Positions 33,173-41,659 of a stretch of DNA of 42,076 nt are shown in pieces. This DNA comes from Vulcanimicrobiota bacterium (GTDB taxonomy: Bacteria; Vulcanimicrobiota; Vulcanimicrobiia; Vulcanimicrobiales; Vulcanimicrobiaceae), in the NCBI GenBank assembly GCA_030041225.1, contig JASHOG010000083.1, forward strand, positions 1 to 42,076, given 5' to 3'. Within the stretch, counting starts at the first letter, position 1, and every line of letters begins with the position of its first letter. The position numbers and the translations under genes were made by a program. The notes under the pieces were generated by a model. It did not search any database. It was not told the origin of the DNA and saw nothing but the letters and a program-made list of their open reading frames with translations.

Positions 33173-34499
33173 GCGGCTGGTCTTCGGTCTTCTGGTCCTA
33201 CTCTGCTTGCTTCCTTTACCGGCGTTCGCAGATCAGAGCTGGCTCGTCGTCAGCGACATCCACCTCAATCCCTTCGATCGCGCACCGGTGCCGAGCAGCT
33301 ACGGGTCAGATTCTGACTGGGCGCTCTGGAGCTCGGCACTGCGAGCGATGCGGCGCGCGAATCCACATCCTGCGGTCGTTGTCGTCGCGGGCGATCTCCT
33401 CGCCCATCACTTTCCCAATCTCGCGCGCGCAAAACGCACGCTGCCGGAAGCGGCCTCGGAGCAGACGATGCGGCGTATCGCGCAGAGTCTCGAGCAGGCC
33501 TTTCCACGCGCGCAGTTTCTCGTGACACTGGGCAACAACGACGACCCGTGCGGGGACTACCGTACAGCGCCGGGGACTCCGTACCTTGCCGCGCTGGCGC
33601 GCATTTGGGAGCCGCTCGTCGATCGAGACGGAGCCGCGTCGGATTTTGCGCAAGGCTTCGCGCACGATGGAGCGTACACCGCGAATCTTCCCGTGCGTGG
33701 TCTGCGAGCGGTCGTACTGGACGACGTCTATCTATCGACCGGCTATCACCCGTGCGGAAGGGTCGCCGATGATCCGGCGAGAGAGCAGCTCGAGTACCTA
33801 TCGCATGCGATCGCCGGGCTGCCACGGGGAACGCGTGCGCTCCTGCTCGCGCACATTCCACCCGGTGTCGATGCGGTCTCGACGCTTTTCGCCCATCGCT
33901 TTCTCGTCATTCCCTTCCTGCGCGCCGGAGACGAGAGCGCGCTGCGCTCGATTCTCCAGGACGAGCACGGTCATATCGCGTTTGCGCTGCTGGGTCACGT
34001 TCACCGTAACGATTTTCGGCTCTTCGGCGGCGTGCCGATGCTCATCGCCCCATCGATATCGCCGATCTACAATAACAATCCCGCGTTTTTGCTCTTGAGC
34101 GTCGCGCCGGACGGCACGCTCGACGATTACACACTCTACGCCGACGATCTACCGGCCGGCGCCTGGACCCGGCTCTTTGATTTCGGCGAGTACGGCGTGG
34201 GCCGGCGCTTCGACGCACGTACGCTCGTCGCCGCGCATGCGCGCATTGGCCGAAATGAGGCTTTGCAGCAGGCATGGATCGCCGCGTTGGCGGGCGGAGC
34301 CGCGCGAGCTGAGGTCAACGGCGCAACGTGGCGCACGCCATGGTGCGCCCAACTTCTCGACGGATCGGCGTTCACGCGCTGCGCCGGCCTACGCGCGCGA
34401 GTGCTCGTTCTCCCCGCTATCGCGGTCTTGCTCGCGATCGTGATCGTCGCAAGCCTCGTGCTCATCTTCGTGCGACTACCCGTTCGCCGGCGCTCGTGA
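33171..34499 (+). CDS. Secreted, membrane-anchored acid sphingomyelinase-like phosphoesterase
   Basis: 442 aa from ATG 33171 (an upstream in-frame start at 33153 lies inside the EVE gene and adds residues before the signal peptide). The signal peptide MRLVFGLLVLLCLLPLPAFA is followed by calcineurin-type metal motifs: VVSDIHLNP, VVVAGDLLAHH, LVTLGNNDD, LLLAHIPPG and ALLGHVHRND. This order and the GNND/GHVH spacing match acid sphingomyelinase-like phosphodiesterases. Near the C-terminus are Cys-containing loops (TPWCAQLLD, FTRCAGL) and a terminal membrane helix (VLPAIAVLLAIVIVASLVLIFV) with an RRRS tail inside. It probably hydrolyses a phosphodiester on the outer face of the inner membrane; substrate unknown. 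Confidence 0.88.
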   Translation: MRLVFGLLVLLCLLPLPAFADQSWLVVSDIHLNPFDRAPVPSSYGSDSDWALWSSALRAMRRANPHPAVVVVAGDLLAHHFPNLARAKRTLPEAASEQTMRRIAQSLEQAFPRAQFLVTLGNNDDPCGDYRTAPGTPYLAALARIWEPLVDRDGAASDFAQGFAHDGAYTANLPVRGLRAVVLDDVYLSTGYHPCGRVADDPAREQLEYLSHAIAGLPRGTRALLLAHIPPGVDAVSTLFAHRFLVIPFLRAGDESALRSILQDEHGHIAFALLGHVHRNDFRLFGGVPMLIAPSISPIYNNNPAFLLLSVAPDGTLDDYTLYADDLPAGAWTRLFDFGEYGVGRRFDARTLVAAHARIGRNEALQQAWIAALAGGAARAEVNGATWRTPWCAQLLDGSAFTRCAGLRARVLVLPAIAVLLAIVIVASLVLIFVRLPVRRRS

Positions 34500-34521
34500 G
34501 CTGTGGTATGCTTGGGCGGCG

Positions 34522-35016
34522 ATGGAGTTGAAGGAGCAGCGGCGCGTCGTTAGCGCGAACGGTGAGGGCTGGGAAGGCGTCGAGGTCGAGGGGTACCGTC
34601 CGGGCGCCGCCGTCGGCGTGGTACGCCACACGATCCTCGGCGGACGTAAGAACGATCGCTCCGAGCCGGGCCCGCGCATGGAACTGCGCTACTTCGAGCT
34701 GGAGCCGGATGCCGTGTCACGCCTCGAAAAGCACGAGCACGAACACTACGTCGTGATTCGTCGCGGCGAAGGCTACGCAATCGTCGGCGATTCCGTCTCG
34801 CCGGTCTGCGCGAACGACGTTGTCTACGTCGCGCCGTGGGAGATCCACCAGTTCGTCAATCGCGGTCGGGAGCCGTTTGGCTTCTACTGTATCGTCGACG
34901 CTTGCCGGGATTTTCCGCAAGAGCCCGACGAAGCGGATCTCGCGCGACTGAGTGCATCGCCCGCGGGCGCGATTGCGAAACCTTTTGCCGTTCCGTTGCC
35001 GTCGAAGAGGGAATGA
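34522..35016 (+). CDS. Cupin-domain protein
   Basis: 164 aa single-domain cupin. Cupin motif 1 is HEHEHYVVIRRGEGYAIVG (G-x5-H-x-H-type with a metal-binding His set), and motif 2 is YVAPWEIHQFVNRG. A metal site is likely; activity could be sugar isomerisation, dioxygenation or ligand sensing, and cannot be assigned. The first 60 aa form an extra N-terminal strand region (GVEVEGYRPGAAVGVVRHTILGG). Stop overlaps the VOC gene start by 4 bp, which suggests the two small metal-binding proteins work together. Confidence 0.88.
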   Translation: MELKEQRRVVSANGEGWEGVEVEGYRPGAAVGVVRHTILGGRKNDRSEPGPRMELRYFELEPDAVSRLEKHEHEHYVVIRRGEGYAIVGDSVSPVCANDVVYVAPWEIHQFVNRGREPFGFYCIVDACRDFPQEPDEADLARLSASPAGAIAKPFAVPLPSKRE

Positions 35017-35429
35017 GCGTCAAAGTCTATGGCTGCAACCACATCGCAATCGAGGTCGACGACATCGACAAGGCGGTCGCGTTCTATGAGGATGTCTTCG
35101 GCTTGCAGAAGCTCGACGAGGGGGAGGGAGACGCCTTCTTCAGGCTGGGCGAGCACCAGTTCCTCGCAATGTTCGAGCGAAAGAAGCCGAGCGAGCCGAG
35201 AGGTCACTTCGGCATCATCGTCCACGATGAATCACAGATCGCCGAAGTCCGCGAAAAGCTGACGAAGAAGTACGGCATCAAGCTCATCCCCGGCTTTCGC
35301 TGCGATTTCCACGATCCGTTCGGCAATCGCGTGCAGGTCGTCGACCTGCACGATGAGTCCCTGGTTTGGCTCCTACCGTATCAGGAGGTGCAGAAGGCCG
35401 GCCTTACCCTTTCGCGATCGGGCGCGTAG
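35013..35429 (+). CDS. VOC-family (glyoxalase/dioxygenase fold) protein
   Basis: 138 aa with the paired beta-alpha-beta-beta-beta modules of the vicinal oxygen chelate fold: CNHIAIEVDDIDKAVAFYEDVFGLQ, FFRLGEHQFLAMFE, then GHFGIIVHDESQIAEVREKL and CDFHDPFGNRVQVVDLHDES. Candidate metal ligands are His at about residues 9 and 69 and a later Glu/Asp. Could be a lyase, dioxygenase or resistance protein. ATG 35013 overlaps the cupin stop; the longer open frame upstream is a shadow of the cupin gene. Its last 26 bp overlap the convergent sulfurtransferase. Confidence 0.88.
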   Translation: MSVKVYGCNHIAIEVDDIDKAVAFYEDVFGLQKLDEGEGDAFFRLGEHQFLAMFERKKPSEPRGHFGIIVHDESQIAEVREKLTKKYGIKLIPGFRCDFHDPFGNRVQVVDLHDESLVWLLPYQEVQKAGLTLSRSGA

Positions 35430-36282
35430 GGTCGGCGCACCACTCGCTCCAGGATCCGTTGTAGAGGCGTGATCCGTGTAACCCCGCGCGCTCCATCGCG
35501 AGCGCGTTGACTGCCGAGGAGACGCCGGAGCCGCATTGGTGAACGATGCGGGTCGGCTCGCCGTATTGCGCAAACTCCTCGCGTAAGCGTTGCGGCGACT
35601 TCCATCGCCCCTGCTCGTCGAAACTTTCCTTGAACCAGCGATTCTGGGCGCCGGGAATGTGACCGGCAACGGGATCCATCGGCTCGACCTCGCCCCGATA
35701 GCGATCCCCCGCGCGCGCGTCGATGAGGAGCATCTCCCGTGAGTTCAGGTGTGCGAGAACGTCGTCGGCAGTGACGATGAGCTCTGGATGCAAACGCACG
35801 CTTAAGCCACTGCTGGCCCCACTTCGTTCACTACGCTCGGGATGACAGGGTGAACCCCCCGATTCTATCGGATAGCCGAGGGTGCGCCAGGCGGAGATGC
35901 CGCCGTCGAGGACTGCCGCGTTCTCGTGGCCGATCCAGCGGCAGAGAAACCAGAGGCGTGCGGCGTACATGTCGCCGCCTTCATCATAGGCGACGATCTG
36001 CGACTCGTCGCTCGCGCCGAGCGAGCGAAGGAAATCGGCGAAGCGTTCTGGGTCGGGCAAGGGATGGCGGCCGTTCTTCCCCGTCTTCTCGCCTGCGAGC
36101 TCGTGCTCGAAATCTGCAAAGAATGCGCCGGGTATATGCCCTTCATCGTAGAGGCGACGGCCGAGGGAGAAATCTTGCAGGTTGTGGCGGCAATCGACGA
36201 CGATCCACGTGGGGTCGCTAAGATGCCGCTCGAGCATTTCGGGCGAAACTATTGTCGTGTACGGTCCCTCGACTTCGCTCAC
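35404..36282 (-). CDS. Two-domain rhodanese (thiosulfate/3-mercaptopyruvate sulfurtransferase)
   Basis: 292 aa as read. The N-terminal inactive rhodanese domain has WIVVDCRHNLQD, DEGHIPGAFFADFEHELAG and NAAVLDGGISAW; the C-terminal catalytic domain has LLIDARAGDRYRGEVEP, AGHIPGAQN, and the active-site loop HQCGSGVSS with Cys250. It moves sulfane sulfur to cyanide or thiols. Two oddities: the GTG start (36280-36282) lies at the edge of a tandem-repeat array, so the first residues are repeat-derived and ATG at residue 16 is an alternative; and residues 145-155 (PCHPERSERSG), in the linker between domains, are encoded by a further copy of the same repeat inserted in frame. Confidence 0.9.
   Translation of the reverse strand: MSEVEGPYTTIVSPEMLERHLSDPTWIVVDCRHNLQDFSLGRRLYDEGHIPGAFFADFEHELAGEKTGKNGRHPLPDPERFADFLRSLGASDESQIVAYDEGGDMYAARLWFLCRWIGHENAAVLDGGISAWRTLGYPIESGGSPCHPERSERSGASSGLSVRLHPELIVTADDVLAHLNSREMLLIDARAGDRYRGEVEPMDPVAGHIPGAQNRWFKESFDEQGRWKSPQRLREEFAQYGEPTRIVHQCGSGVSSAVNALAMERAGLHGSRLYNGSWSEWCADPTRPIAKG
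35821..35847 (+). repeat. Degenerate copy of the 29-bp repeat inside the sulfurtransferase gene
   Basis: Bases 35821-35847 match the unit of the 36281 array with two substitutions (ACTACG for GCTTCG in the middle) and keep the CTCGGGATGACA end. It lies in the inter-domain linker of the sulfurtransferase, in frame, and encodes CHPERSERS on the minus strand. Confidence 0.85.
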
Positions 36283-36396
36283 TTCGTTCGCTTCGCTCGG
36301 GATGACACTACTTCGTTCGCTTCGCTCGGGATGACACTACTTCGTTCGCTTTGCTCGGGATGACACTACTTCGTTCGCTTCGCTCGGGATGACAAG
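36281..36396 (+). repeat. Four tandem copies of a 29-bp repeat
   Basis: Units start at 36281, 36310, 36339 and 36368 with an exact 29-bp period; the unit runs ACTTCGTTCGCTTCGCTC then GGGATGACACT. Only one base differs in unit 3 (TTTGCTC) and the last two bases in unit 4. There are no spacers, so it is not CRISPR. The reverse strand reads TCATCCCGAGCGAAGCGAA, a motif I recall as a dispersed intergenic repeat in many bacterial genomes. It fills the gap between the sulfurtransferase start and the glutaredoxin stop. Confidence 0.92.
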
Positions 36397-36413
36397 TTGC
36401 GTCACCTCTGCCC

Positions 36414-36770
36414 TTAACGCAGATTGATCGTCGTCTTCGGTTGCGGCGGAGCGCCGAAGGCCTTTTCGAGCAGCGTTTGCAGCTCGCCGCTCTCCGCCAT
36501 CGGGCCGAGTACATCGGTGTCACCGTAGAAGGTGCCGCCGATGAAGACCTTCGGCAACGTCGGCCAGTTCGTCATGTGCGAGAGCGCCTCGCGCTTGGGA
36601 AGATTCTCGAGAACGTCGATCACTTCGAACGGGTAACCGAGGCCGTCGAAGAACTCGATCGTTTCCAGCGTGAAACCGCAGCGCGGCGCGTCCTTCGTTC
36701 CCTTGCCGTAGACGAGAATCTTGTGAGCGGCGACCTCGCGCGCGATCTCGTCGTGAACCGGTTCCGTCAT
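36414..36770 (-). CDS. grxD: Grx4-type monothiol glutaredoxin
   Basis: 118 aa. The CGFT active site (residues 31-34) in KGTKDAPRCGFT, followed by WPTLPKVFIGGTFYGDTDVL (cis-Pro and glutathione-binding GG), defines the class II monothiol glutaredoxins that hold and pass on a [2Fe-2S] cluster using glutathione and act with BolA. The bolA-like gene precedes it with an ATGA overlap. A short C-terminal tail (GAPPQPKTTINLR) is extra. The 3' side meets the tandem repeat; no terminator is evident. Confidence 0.95.
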   Translation of the reverse strand: MTEPVHDEIAREVAAHKILVYGKGTKDAPRCGFTLETIEFFDGLGYPFEVIDVLENLPKREALSHMTNWPTLPKVFIGGTFYGDTDVLGPMAESGELQTLLEKAFGAPPQPKTTINLR

Positions 36771-37006
36771 GCTTTCTCCCTTGCGACTGTTTTTAGCTCG
36801 ACCGCGTGCACTCGCCCGTCATGCAAGGCGTCATGCAACGCCGAATAGACGAGCCGATGCTGTTCGAGAACGCTCCTCTCGTTGAACGCCGCCGAGCACA
36901 CGGTCACATTGAAATGGTCCATCGTTCCCGTTCGGTCGAAGATCTCGACGTCGGCGTCGGGAATCCCGGCGCGAATCAGGGCTCGCAGTTGGTCGTGCTC
37001 GATCAC
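36767..37006 (-). CDS. BolA-family protein
   Basis: 79 aa. Matches the BolA/IbaG fold: LRALIRAGIPDADVEIFDRTG, then HFNVTVCSAAF, LEQHRLVYSAL and the conserved C-terminal RVHAVELKT, whose His is a cluster ligand in Grx-BolA complexes. With the Grx4-like partner it forms [2Fe-2S]-bridged heterodimers used in Fe-S trafficking or iron sensing. The start overlaps the stop of the small membrane gene (37003) and the stop overlaps the Grx start, so all three are one translational unit. Confidence 0.93.
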   Translation of the reverse strand: MIEHDQLRALIRAGIPDADVEIFDRTGTMDHFNVTVCSAAFNERSVLEQHRLVYSALHDALHDGRVHAVELKTVAREKA

Positions 37007-37251
37007 GGGTTCAGTGGGTGGCGCGTTCCTCGTATCGAGTCCGATAACCCGCGCGCCTCGCGCAGCGTTTCAGGAAGGCGCTCGGCGCTCTTGGCAAGCA
37101 TCGCGGTGATCCCCGCGGCGACGACGATCCCCGTGACGCCCACTAAAATCGCAGGGACGCCTCGCGCATGAATCGGGCCGATGTGGATCTCGAAGCTCTC
37201 TTGCACGCGACCCATACCACGAAAAATTACCTTCCAGAGACGCCTGTCCAT
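37003..37251 (-). CDS. Small membrane protein upstream of bolA
   Basis: 82 aa from ATG 37249-37251, chosen because GAGGAG sits five bases upstream; an in-frame ATG at 37270-37272 adds seven residues. One membrane segment at about residues 32-51 (VPAILVGVTGIVVAAGITAML) separates an N-terminal region (WKVIFRGMGRVQESFEIHIGPIHA) from a C-terminal charged tail. No family recognised. The 4-bp overlap with bolA suggests a link to Fe-S or redox handling, by position only. Confidence 0.72.
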   Translation of the reverse strand: MDRRLWKVIFRGMGRVQESFEIHIGPIHARGVPAILVGVTGIVVAAGITAMLAKSAERLPETLREARGLSDSIRGTRHPLNP

Positions 37252-37316
37252 AGGAGCTCCTCGGTACGGCATCGCGTCCTCGGAGGCCTGGCTCGCGCTA
37301 CGTCGTAGCGAGCTTC

Positions 37317-38312
37317 ATGCGCGCGGTGCGGCTTCACGAGCTCGGCGGACCCGAGCGGCTCGTCGTCGAGGATATTCCGCAACCGCGACCCGGGCACGGC
37401 GAGGTACTCGTTCGCGTTCGCGCGGCGGCGCTCAATCACCGCGACCTCTTCATCACGCGCGGACTCTATCCGCAGATCACGCTGCCCGTGCTCCTCGGCA
37501 GCGACGGCACAGGCGAGATTGCGGCACTCGGCGAGGGAGTTCGGGGCCTCGAGATCGGCGCCCACGTCATCATCGATCCGATGCTGGGCTGGGGAACCGA
37601 CGCGCAGCGGCGCTCGAGCGATGCCACGATCCTGGGCATGCCGCATCCGGGAACCTTTGCCGAGTACCTCAGCGTGCCGGCGGAGAACGTCTATCCCAAG
37701 CCGCGCTCGCTCTCGACCGAAGAGGCTGCGGCGATTCCCCTTGGTGGGCTCACGGCCTACCGCGCGCTCTTCACACGCGGTGCACTGCGCAGCGGCGAGA
37801 GCGTGCTCATTCCAGGTGTCGGCGGCGGCGTACAAACCTTCGTACTCCTCTTCGCGAAGCACGCCGGAGCACGCGCGATCGTCACGTCGAGCAGCGAAGA
37901 GAAGCTGGAACGCGCGCGAGCGCTCGGCGCGGATCTCACACTCAACTATGCGGCAAACCCGGCATGGGATAAAGACGTACGAAAGAACGGCCCGATCGAT
38001 CTTGTCGTGGACTCATCCGGCGGAGAGACGCTCGCGAAGGCGCTCGGTACGTTGCGACCTGGTGGACGCGTCGTTACGTACGGCGGCACGCATCCCGAGG
38101 CGGCGATTCGCCTCTTCCCGCTCTTCTGGAATGAGCTCTCGATTCTCGGCTCGACGATGGGAAGCCCCCGGGACTTTCGCGCGATGCTCGCGCTCTTCGA
38201 TCAAGGGCTCAAGCCCGCGGTTGACTGCGTCTTCCCGTTGAGCGAGATCGTTGCCGCAATGCACCGCATGGACGAAGCGGCGCAGTTCGGCAAAATCGTC
38301 TTGAGCTGCTAG
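37317..38312 (+). CDS. Quinone oxidoreductase-like medium-chain dehydrogenase (MDR)
   Basis: 331 aa. GroES-like N-terminal half (HGEVLVRVRAAALNHRDLFITRGLYP, LGSDGTGEIAALGEGVRGLEIGAHVI) and Rossmann domain with VLIPGVGGGVQTFVLLFAKHAGA for NADP(H). The structural-zinc cysteines of alcohol dehydrogenases are missing, and the catalytic-zinc set is incomplete, so this is more like a zeta-crystallin/quinone reductase or YhdH-type enzyme. Substrate is probably a quinone or enone. Starts 65 bp from the divergent small membrane gene; convergent with nadC, 2 bp apart. Confidence 0.9.
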   Translation: MRAVRLHELGGPERLVVEDIPQPRPGHGEVLVRVRAAALNHRDLFITRGLYPQITLPVLLGSDGTGEIAALGEGVRGLEIGAHVIIDPMLGWGTDAQRRSSDATILGMPHPGTFAEYLSVPAENVYPKPRSLSTEEAAAIPLGGLTAYRALFTRGALRSGESVLIPGVGGGVQTFVLLFAKHAGARAIVTSSSEEKLERARALGADLTLNYAANPAWDKDVRKNGPIDLVVDSSGGETLAKALGTLRPGGRVVTYGGTHPEAAIRLFPLFWNELSILGSTMGSPRDFRAMLALFDQGLKPAVDCVFPLSEIVAAMHRMDEAAQFGKIVLSC

Positions 38313-38314
38313 CG

Positions 38315-39151
38315 CTACGCGAGAATATCGAGCCCGATGTCGAGCGCTTTGACGCTGTGGGTGAGCGCTCCGATCGAGATGATGTCAACGCCGGTCTCTG
38401 CGACGGCTCGCACGTTACGCTCATCGATACCGCCGGACGCTTCAAGGGGTACATGGCCGGCGACGCGTTCAACTGCTTCACGCAGCGCCTCGATCGAGAA
38501 GTTGTCGAGGAGGATGCTATCGGCACCGGCCGCCAGCGCTTCATCGAGTTGTTCGAGTGAATCGATCTCGACCTCGATCTTCACCGTGTGGCCGGCATGG
38601 TTGCGAGCGGCGAGCACCGCTTGCGCAACGCCGCCTGCGATCGCTACGTGGTTGTCTTTGATGAGGATCGCGTCATCGAGTCCGAAGCGGTGATTCCGTC
38701 CGCCGCCGTCGCGAACGGCAGCCTTCTCTAACGCGCGCATACCCGGCGTCGTCTTTCTGGTGTCGACAATGCGAGCCCGCGTCCCCGCGACGAGATCGAC
38801 GTAGCGTCGCGTCGCGGTCGCGATGCCGGAGAGCCTGCACAGAAGATTGAGCGCGGTTCGCTCACCGGAGAGCATTGAACGTAAAGGACCGCTCAGCGTC
38901 ACGATCGGCGAGGCCGCTTCGACGCGATCGCCGTCTTCGACGTGCCGCTGTGCCTCGATGCGCGGATCGAGCAATATAAACGTACGCACGAAAGGCTCGA
39001 TGCCCGATACGATCCCCGACTGTCGCGCAACGGCGGTCGCGCTGCCGAGGGCGCCGGCCGCAACGATCGCCTCGGTCGTACGATCGCCGGCGCCGCCGAG
39101 ATCCTCGCGCAACGCCGCACGCAGGAGGTCATCGTATAGGACGTCGCTCAC
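38315..39151 (-). CDS. nadC: Nicotinate-nucleotide pyrophosphorylase (carboxylating)
   Basis: 278 aa. Converts quinolinate plus PRPP to nicotinate mononucleotide. Landmarks are [17 protein letters not shown], the quinolinate/PRPP-binding [67 protein letters not shown] and [15 protein letters not shown] 39149-39151 overlaps the nadA TGA and begins just before the conserved N-terminal helix; the open frame extends upstream only as shadow of nadA. Last gene of the Nudix-MBL-nadA-nadC operon. nadB is not in the window. Confidence 0.96.
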   Translation of the reverse strand: MSDVLYDDLLRAALREDLGGAGDRTTEAIVAAGALGSATAVARQSGIVSGIEPFVRTFILLDPRIEAQRHVEDGDRVEAASPIVTLSGPLRSMLSGERTALNLLCRLSGIATATRRYVDLVAGTRARIVDTRKTTPGMRALEKAAVRDGGGRNHRFGLDDAILIKDNHVAIAGGVAQAVLAARNHAGHTVKIEVEIDSLEQLDEALAAGADSILLDNFSIEALREAVERVAGHVPLEASGGIDERNVRAVAETGVDIISIGALTHSVKALDIGLDILA

Positions 39152-40104
39152 ATCGCGAGCATCGCGTCGATCGCGCGCACCGCGCGCACGCGCACCGCAT
39201 CGTCGACGAGCACTTCGTCCTGCATCGACTGCAACGAGCGCAAAATCTTTGGAAGGGTGTTGCGCTTCATGTGCGGGCAGAGGTTGCACGGCCGAACGAA
39301 CTCGACGTTCGGAAACTCCGCCACGACGTTATCGCTCATCGAGCACTCCGTCAGCAGCACCACGCGCCGGTCCTGGTGGGAGCGAACGAACTCGATCATC
39401 TGCGACGTCGAGCCCGCGAAATCGGAGGCTTCGATGACGTCGGGCGGGCATTCCGGGTGCGCGATGACGACGAGCCCGTCATCATCCTCGCGCAGTCGCT
39501 CGACGTCGATACCGCGAAAGCGCTCGTGCACTTCACAGCGCCCTTTCCAGGAAATGATCTCCACCGACGTGTTTGCAGCGACGTATGCCGCGAGGAACTC
39601 GTCGGGAATCACGATGACGCGCGGCATGCCGAGCGATTCGACGATGCGAACGGCGTTGGAGGAGGTGCAGCAGACGTCGGATTCCGCTTTTACCGCGGCG
39701 GTCGTATTAACATAGGCGACCACCGGAACGCCGGGGTAGCGCTCTTTCAGAGCGCGAACGTCGGCTGCGCCGATCGATTCGGCGAGCGAGCAGCCCGCGT
39801 TCTTGTCGGGAACGAGCACCGTTCGATCCGGGTTCAGCAGCTTCGCCGTCTCGCCCATGAAGTAGACACCGCAGACGAGGATCACGTCGGCCTCGGCTCG
39901 CCGCGCCTCGCGCGCGAGGTGCAGCGAGTCACCGACGATGTCGGCAACGCCGTGGAAGATCTCCGGCGTCTGATAGTTGTGCGCGAGAATGACCGCGTTT
40001 CTCTCGCGCTTCAACGCATTGATGGCATTGACGTACGGTTCGAAGAGCGCCCATTCGGCCGCCGGTATCACACGCGCAACGCGTTCAGAGATGGAGTTCG
40101 TCAT
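39148..40104 (-). CDS. nadA: Quinolinate synthase
   Basis: 318 aa [4Fe-4S] enzyme that condenses iminoaspartate with dihydroxyacetone phosphate. [12 protein letters not shown] near the N-terminus binds substrate; cysteines in [12 protein letters not shown] (C78), [10 protein letters not shown] (C145/C146) and [14 protein letters not shown] (C273/C276) include the three cluster ligands; [10 protein letters not shown] and [10 protein letters not shown] complete the signature. Start ATG 40102-40104 overlaps the MBL gene stop by 3 bp, and the stop overlaps nadC. The aspartate-derived NAD route needs L-aspartate oxidase or dehydrogenase, which must be elsewhere. Confidence 0.97.
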   Translation of the reverse strand: MTNSISERVARVIPAAEWALFEPYVNAINALKRERNAVILAHNYQTPEIFHGVADIVGDSLHLAREARRAEADVILVCGVYFMGETAKLLNPDRTVLVPDKNAGCSLAESIGAADVRALKERYPGVPVVAYVNTTAAVKAESDVCCTSSNAVRIVESLGMPRVIVIPDEFLAAYVAANTSVEIISWKGRCEVHERFRGIDVERLREDDDGLVVIAHPECPPDVIEASDFAGSTSQMIEFVRSHQDRRVVLLTECSMSDNVVAEFPNVEFVRPCNLCPHMKRNTLPKILRSLQSMQDEVLVDDAVRVRAVRAIDAMLAM

Positions 40105-41027
40105 AGCAGCCCGTATAATTGCAACCGTTCGATTCGGTACTCGGTTCCGAGCTCCGCTTCGAGCACCTCCGCGAGCTGCGCGTCGACAAATGTCGCCCAG
40201 GCGGGGTTGAGCATCTCGTCTTCTTCGGGCGTCAGCGGCCGCCCGATCGGCGTTGCCTTCACGCTCCCTTCGCTCTCCAACGCGTCCAGGTGGGCCATAA
40301 GCTGGCGCGCCGCTGCCGGCCACAGTGCTTTCGGCGTCTCTACGTACATGCGAGCGACGAGCTGCGGGATGCTCTGCGGTCCGTGTACGAGAGCGTCGAT
40401 CAGCTGCCGCTCGCGCTCGCGGCGATGCTCGATGTATTCCTCGATTTTTGCACGCGCGTCGGTAACGAGTGGGCCGTGCCCGCCGCGGATCGTGCGCGCG
40501 TTCGGAAAATCGCGCGCAAGTCGCTCGAGCGTACGCTGGTACGGGCGCATTGCGCCGCCGGGCGGAGCGATCACGACGCTACCTTCGCCGAGAATCACGT
40601 CACCCGTGAAGAGCGTCTGCGCACGCTCATCGTAGAAGACGACGTGATCGAACGTGTGGCCGGGCGCGTCGATGACACGCAGAACGTGCTCTCCCGCACG
40701 CACCTCACCCTCGAGTGGAAGGTCGCGATCGTGCGGTACCGCGGAGTGAGGGTGCGCCCAGAGCACCGCGCCCGTCACACGCGCGAGCGGCGCCGCGGCG
40801 GGTGCGTGATCGGGATGGCCGTGCGTGAGCACGATGGTCGTGATGACAAGACGGCGCCGAACTGCCTCGGCGACGAGCGACTCGACATGCCTCTCGTCGA
40901 GTGGGCCGGGGTCGATCACGAGCGCCTCGCCGGAACCGCAGTCGACGAGATAGGAGTTTGTTCCGGAAAGGGTCATCGGTGACGGATTCGACGCGCGCAC
41001 GAGTGCGATGTGCGAGTCGCTCACCAT
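40101..41027 (-). CDS. MBL-fold metallohydrolase (LACTB2/glyoxalase II-like)
   Basis: 308 aa. The dinuclear zinc motif THGHPDH (H69, H71, D73, H74) with further ligands in [16 protein letters not shown] and RGGHGP. After the beta-lactamase fold a C-terminal helical domain ([51 protein letters not shown]) matches the LACTB2/BLACT winged-helix extension, so a thioesterase or nuclease-type hydrolase is likely. About 50 further residues at the C-terminus are extra. Start ATG overlaps the Nudix gene by 7 bp; the stop overlaps nadA. Confidence 0.93.
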   Translation of the reverse strand: MVSDSHIALVRASNPSPMTLSGTNSYLVDCGSGEALVIDPGPLDERHVESLVAEAVRRRLVITTIVLTHGHPDHAPAAAPLARVTGAVLWAHPHSAVPHDRDLPLEGEVRAGEHVLRVIDAPGHTFDHVVFYDERAQTLFTGDVILGEGSVVIAPPGGAMRPYQRTLERLARDFPNARTIRGGHGPLVTDARAKIEEYIEHRRERERQLIDALVHGPQSIPQLVARMYVETPKALWPAAARQLMAHLDALESEGSVKATPIGRPLTPEEDEMLNPAWATFVDAQLAEVLEAELGTEYRIERLQLYGLL

Positions 41028-41656
41028 GCGTTCTCGATCTCAGCAGGGAGGCCGTACGCTTCCTGCCCGGTACTTTTCGCGGTCACCGTGAGAATGGGTT
41101 TCGTGCGGGCGAAATCCATCACGCCGGCGACGTTTTCAAAGGCTTGTAAACGCTCGAGGTGTTTTCGCGTCGGGAAGACGACGTAGAGCTCTGCGGCGTC
41201 GGAGCGCCGCACCGCTTCGTGCGGCGACAGCCACATGCCGTCGTGCGTCTCTACCATGTCCGCTTCAGCCTGTTGCGCTCGCGGTGCCGCAGCGACGAAA
41301 AAGAACACGTCATAGCGCTGCGGCTCGCTCTCCGGCGTTATCCAGCGCGAGAAGAGCTCGAGCTCCCGCGCGCCCGAGAGGCGGATGCGGGACTCTTCGA
41401 AGAGCTCACGCAGTGCCGCGGCGACGATTCCTCGCTGCAACGTGGGGTCGGGAGGACCATCCATGCGAAAGAGGTGCCGTAGCCACGCCGCTTCGATCTC
41501 GGCGTTCGCTCGGTCTTGCGCCTCGACGGTGCCGCCGGGGAAGACGTACGCATCGGGAGCAAACCTGCTGCGCGAGCTTCGGCGCAACATGAAGACCTCG
41601 AGTCCCGGCTGAGCGTCGCGAAGCAGCATCACCGTCGCCGCCGGTCGAACGTTCAC
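41021..41656 (-). CDS. Nudix hydrolase, NUDT19-like
   Basis: 211 aa. A Nudix fold opens with PAATVMLLRDAQPGLEVFMLRR and APDAYVFPGGTVEAQD. The Nudix box is split: the first glycines (FPGG) are followed by an insert of about 40 residues before RELFEESRIRL, the REUxEE helix. This split box is typical of NUDT19/RP2p-like CoA or acyl-CoA diphosphatases, although the usual EEXGU ends as EESRI. GTG 41654-41656 is taken as start, because the frame further upstream is antisense to the divergent isomerase gene. First gene of the NAD operon. Confidence 0.88.
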   Translation of the reverse strand: MNVRPAATVMLLRDAQPGLEVFMLRRSSRSRFAPDAYVFPGGTVEAQDRANAEIEAAWLRHLFRMDGPPDPTLQRGIVAAALRELFEESRIRLSGARELELFSRWITPESEPQRYDVFFFVAAAPRAQQAEADMVETHDGMWLSPHEAVRRSDAAELYVVFPTRKHLERLQAFENVAGVMDFARTKPILTVTAKSTGQEAYGLPAEIENAW

Positions 41657-41659
41657 GTC

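Noticed and set aside
36281-36396. Possible CRISPR array
   Set aside because: The four 29-bp units are directly adjacent without spacers, and no cas genes occur in the window.
39271-40635. 454-aa plus-strand frame over nadA and the MBL gene
   Set aside because: Antisense to two well-defined enzymes with intact motifs; no family signature of its own.
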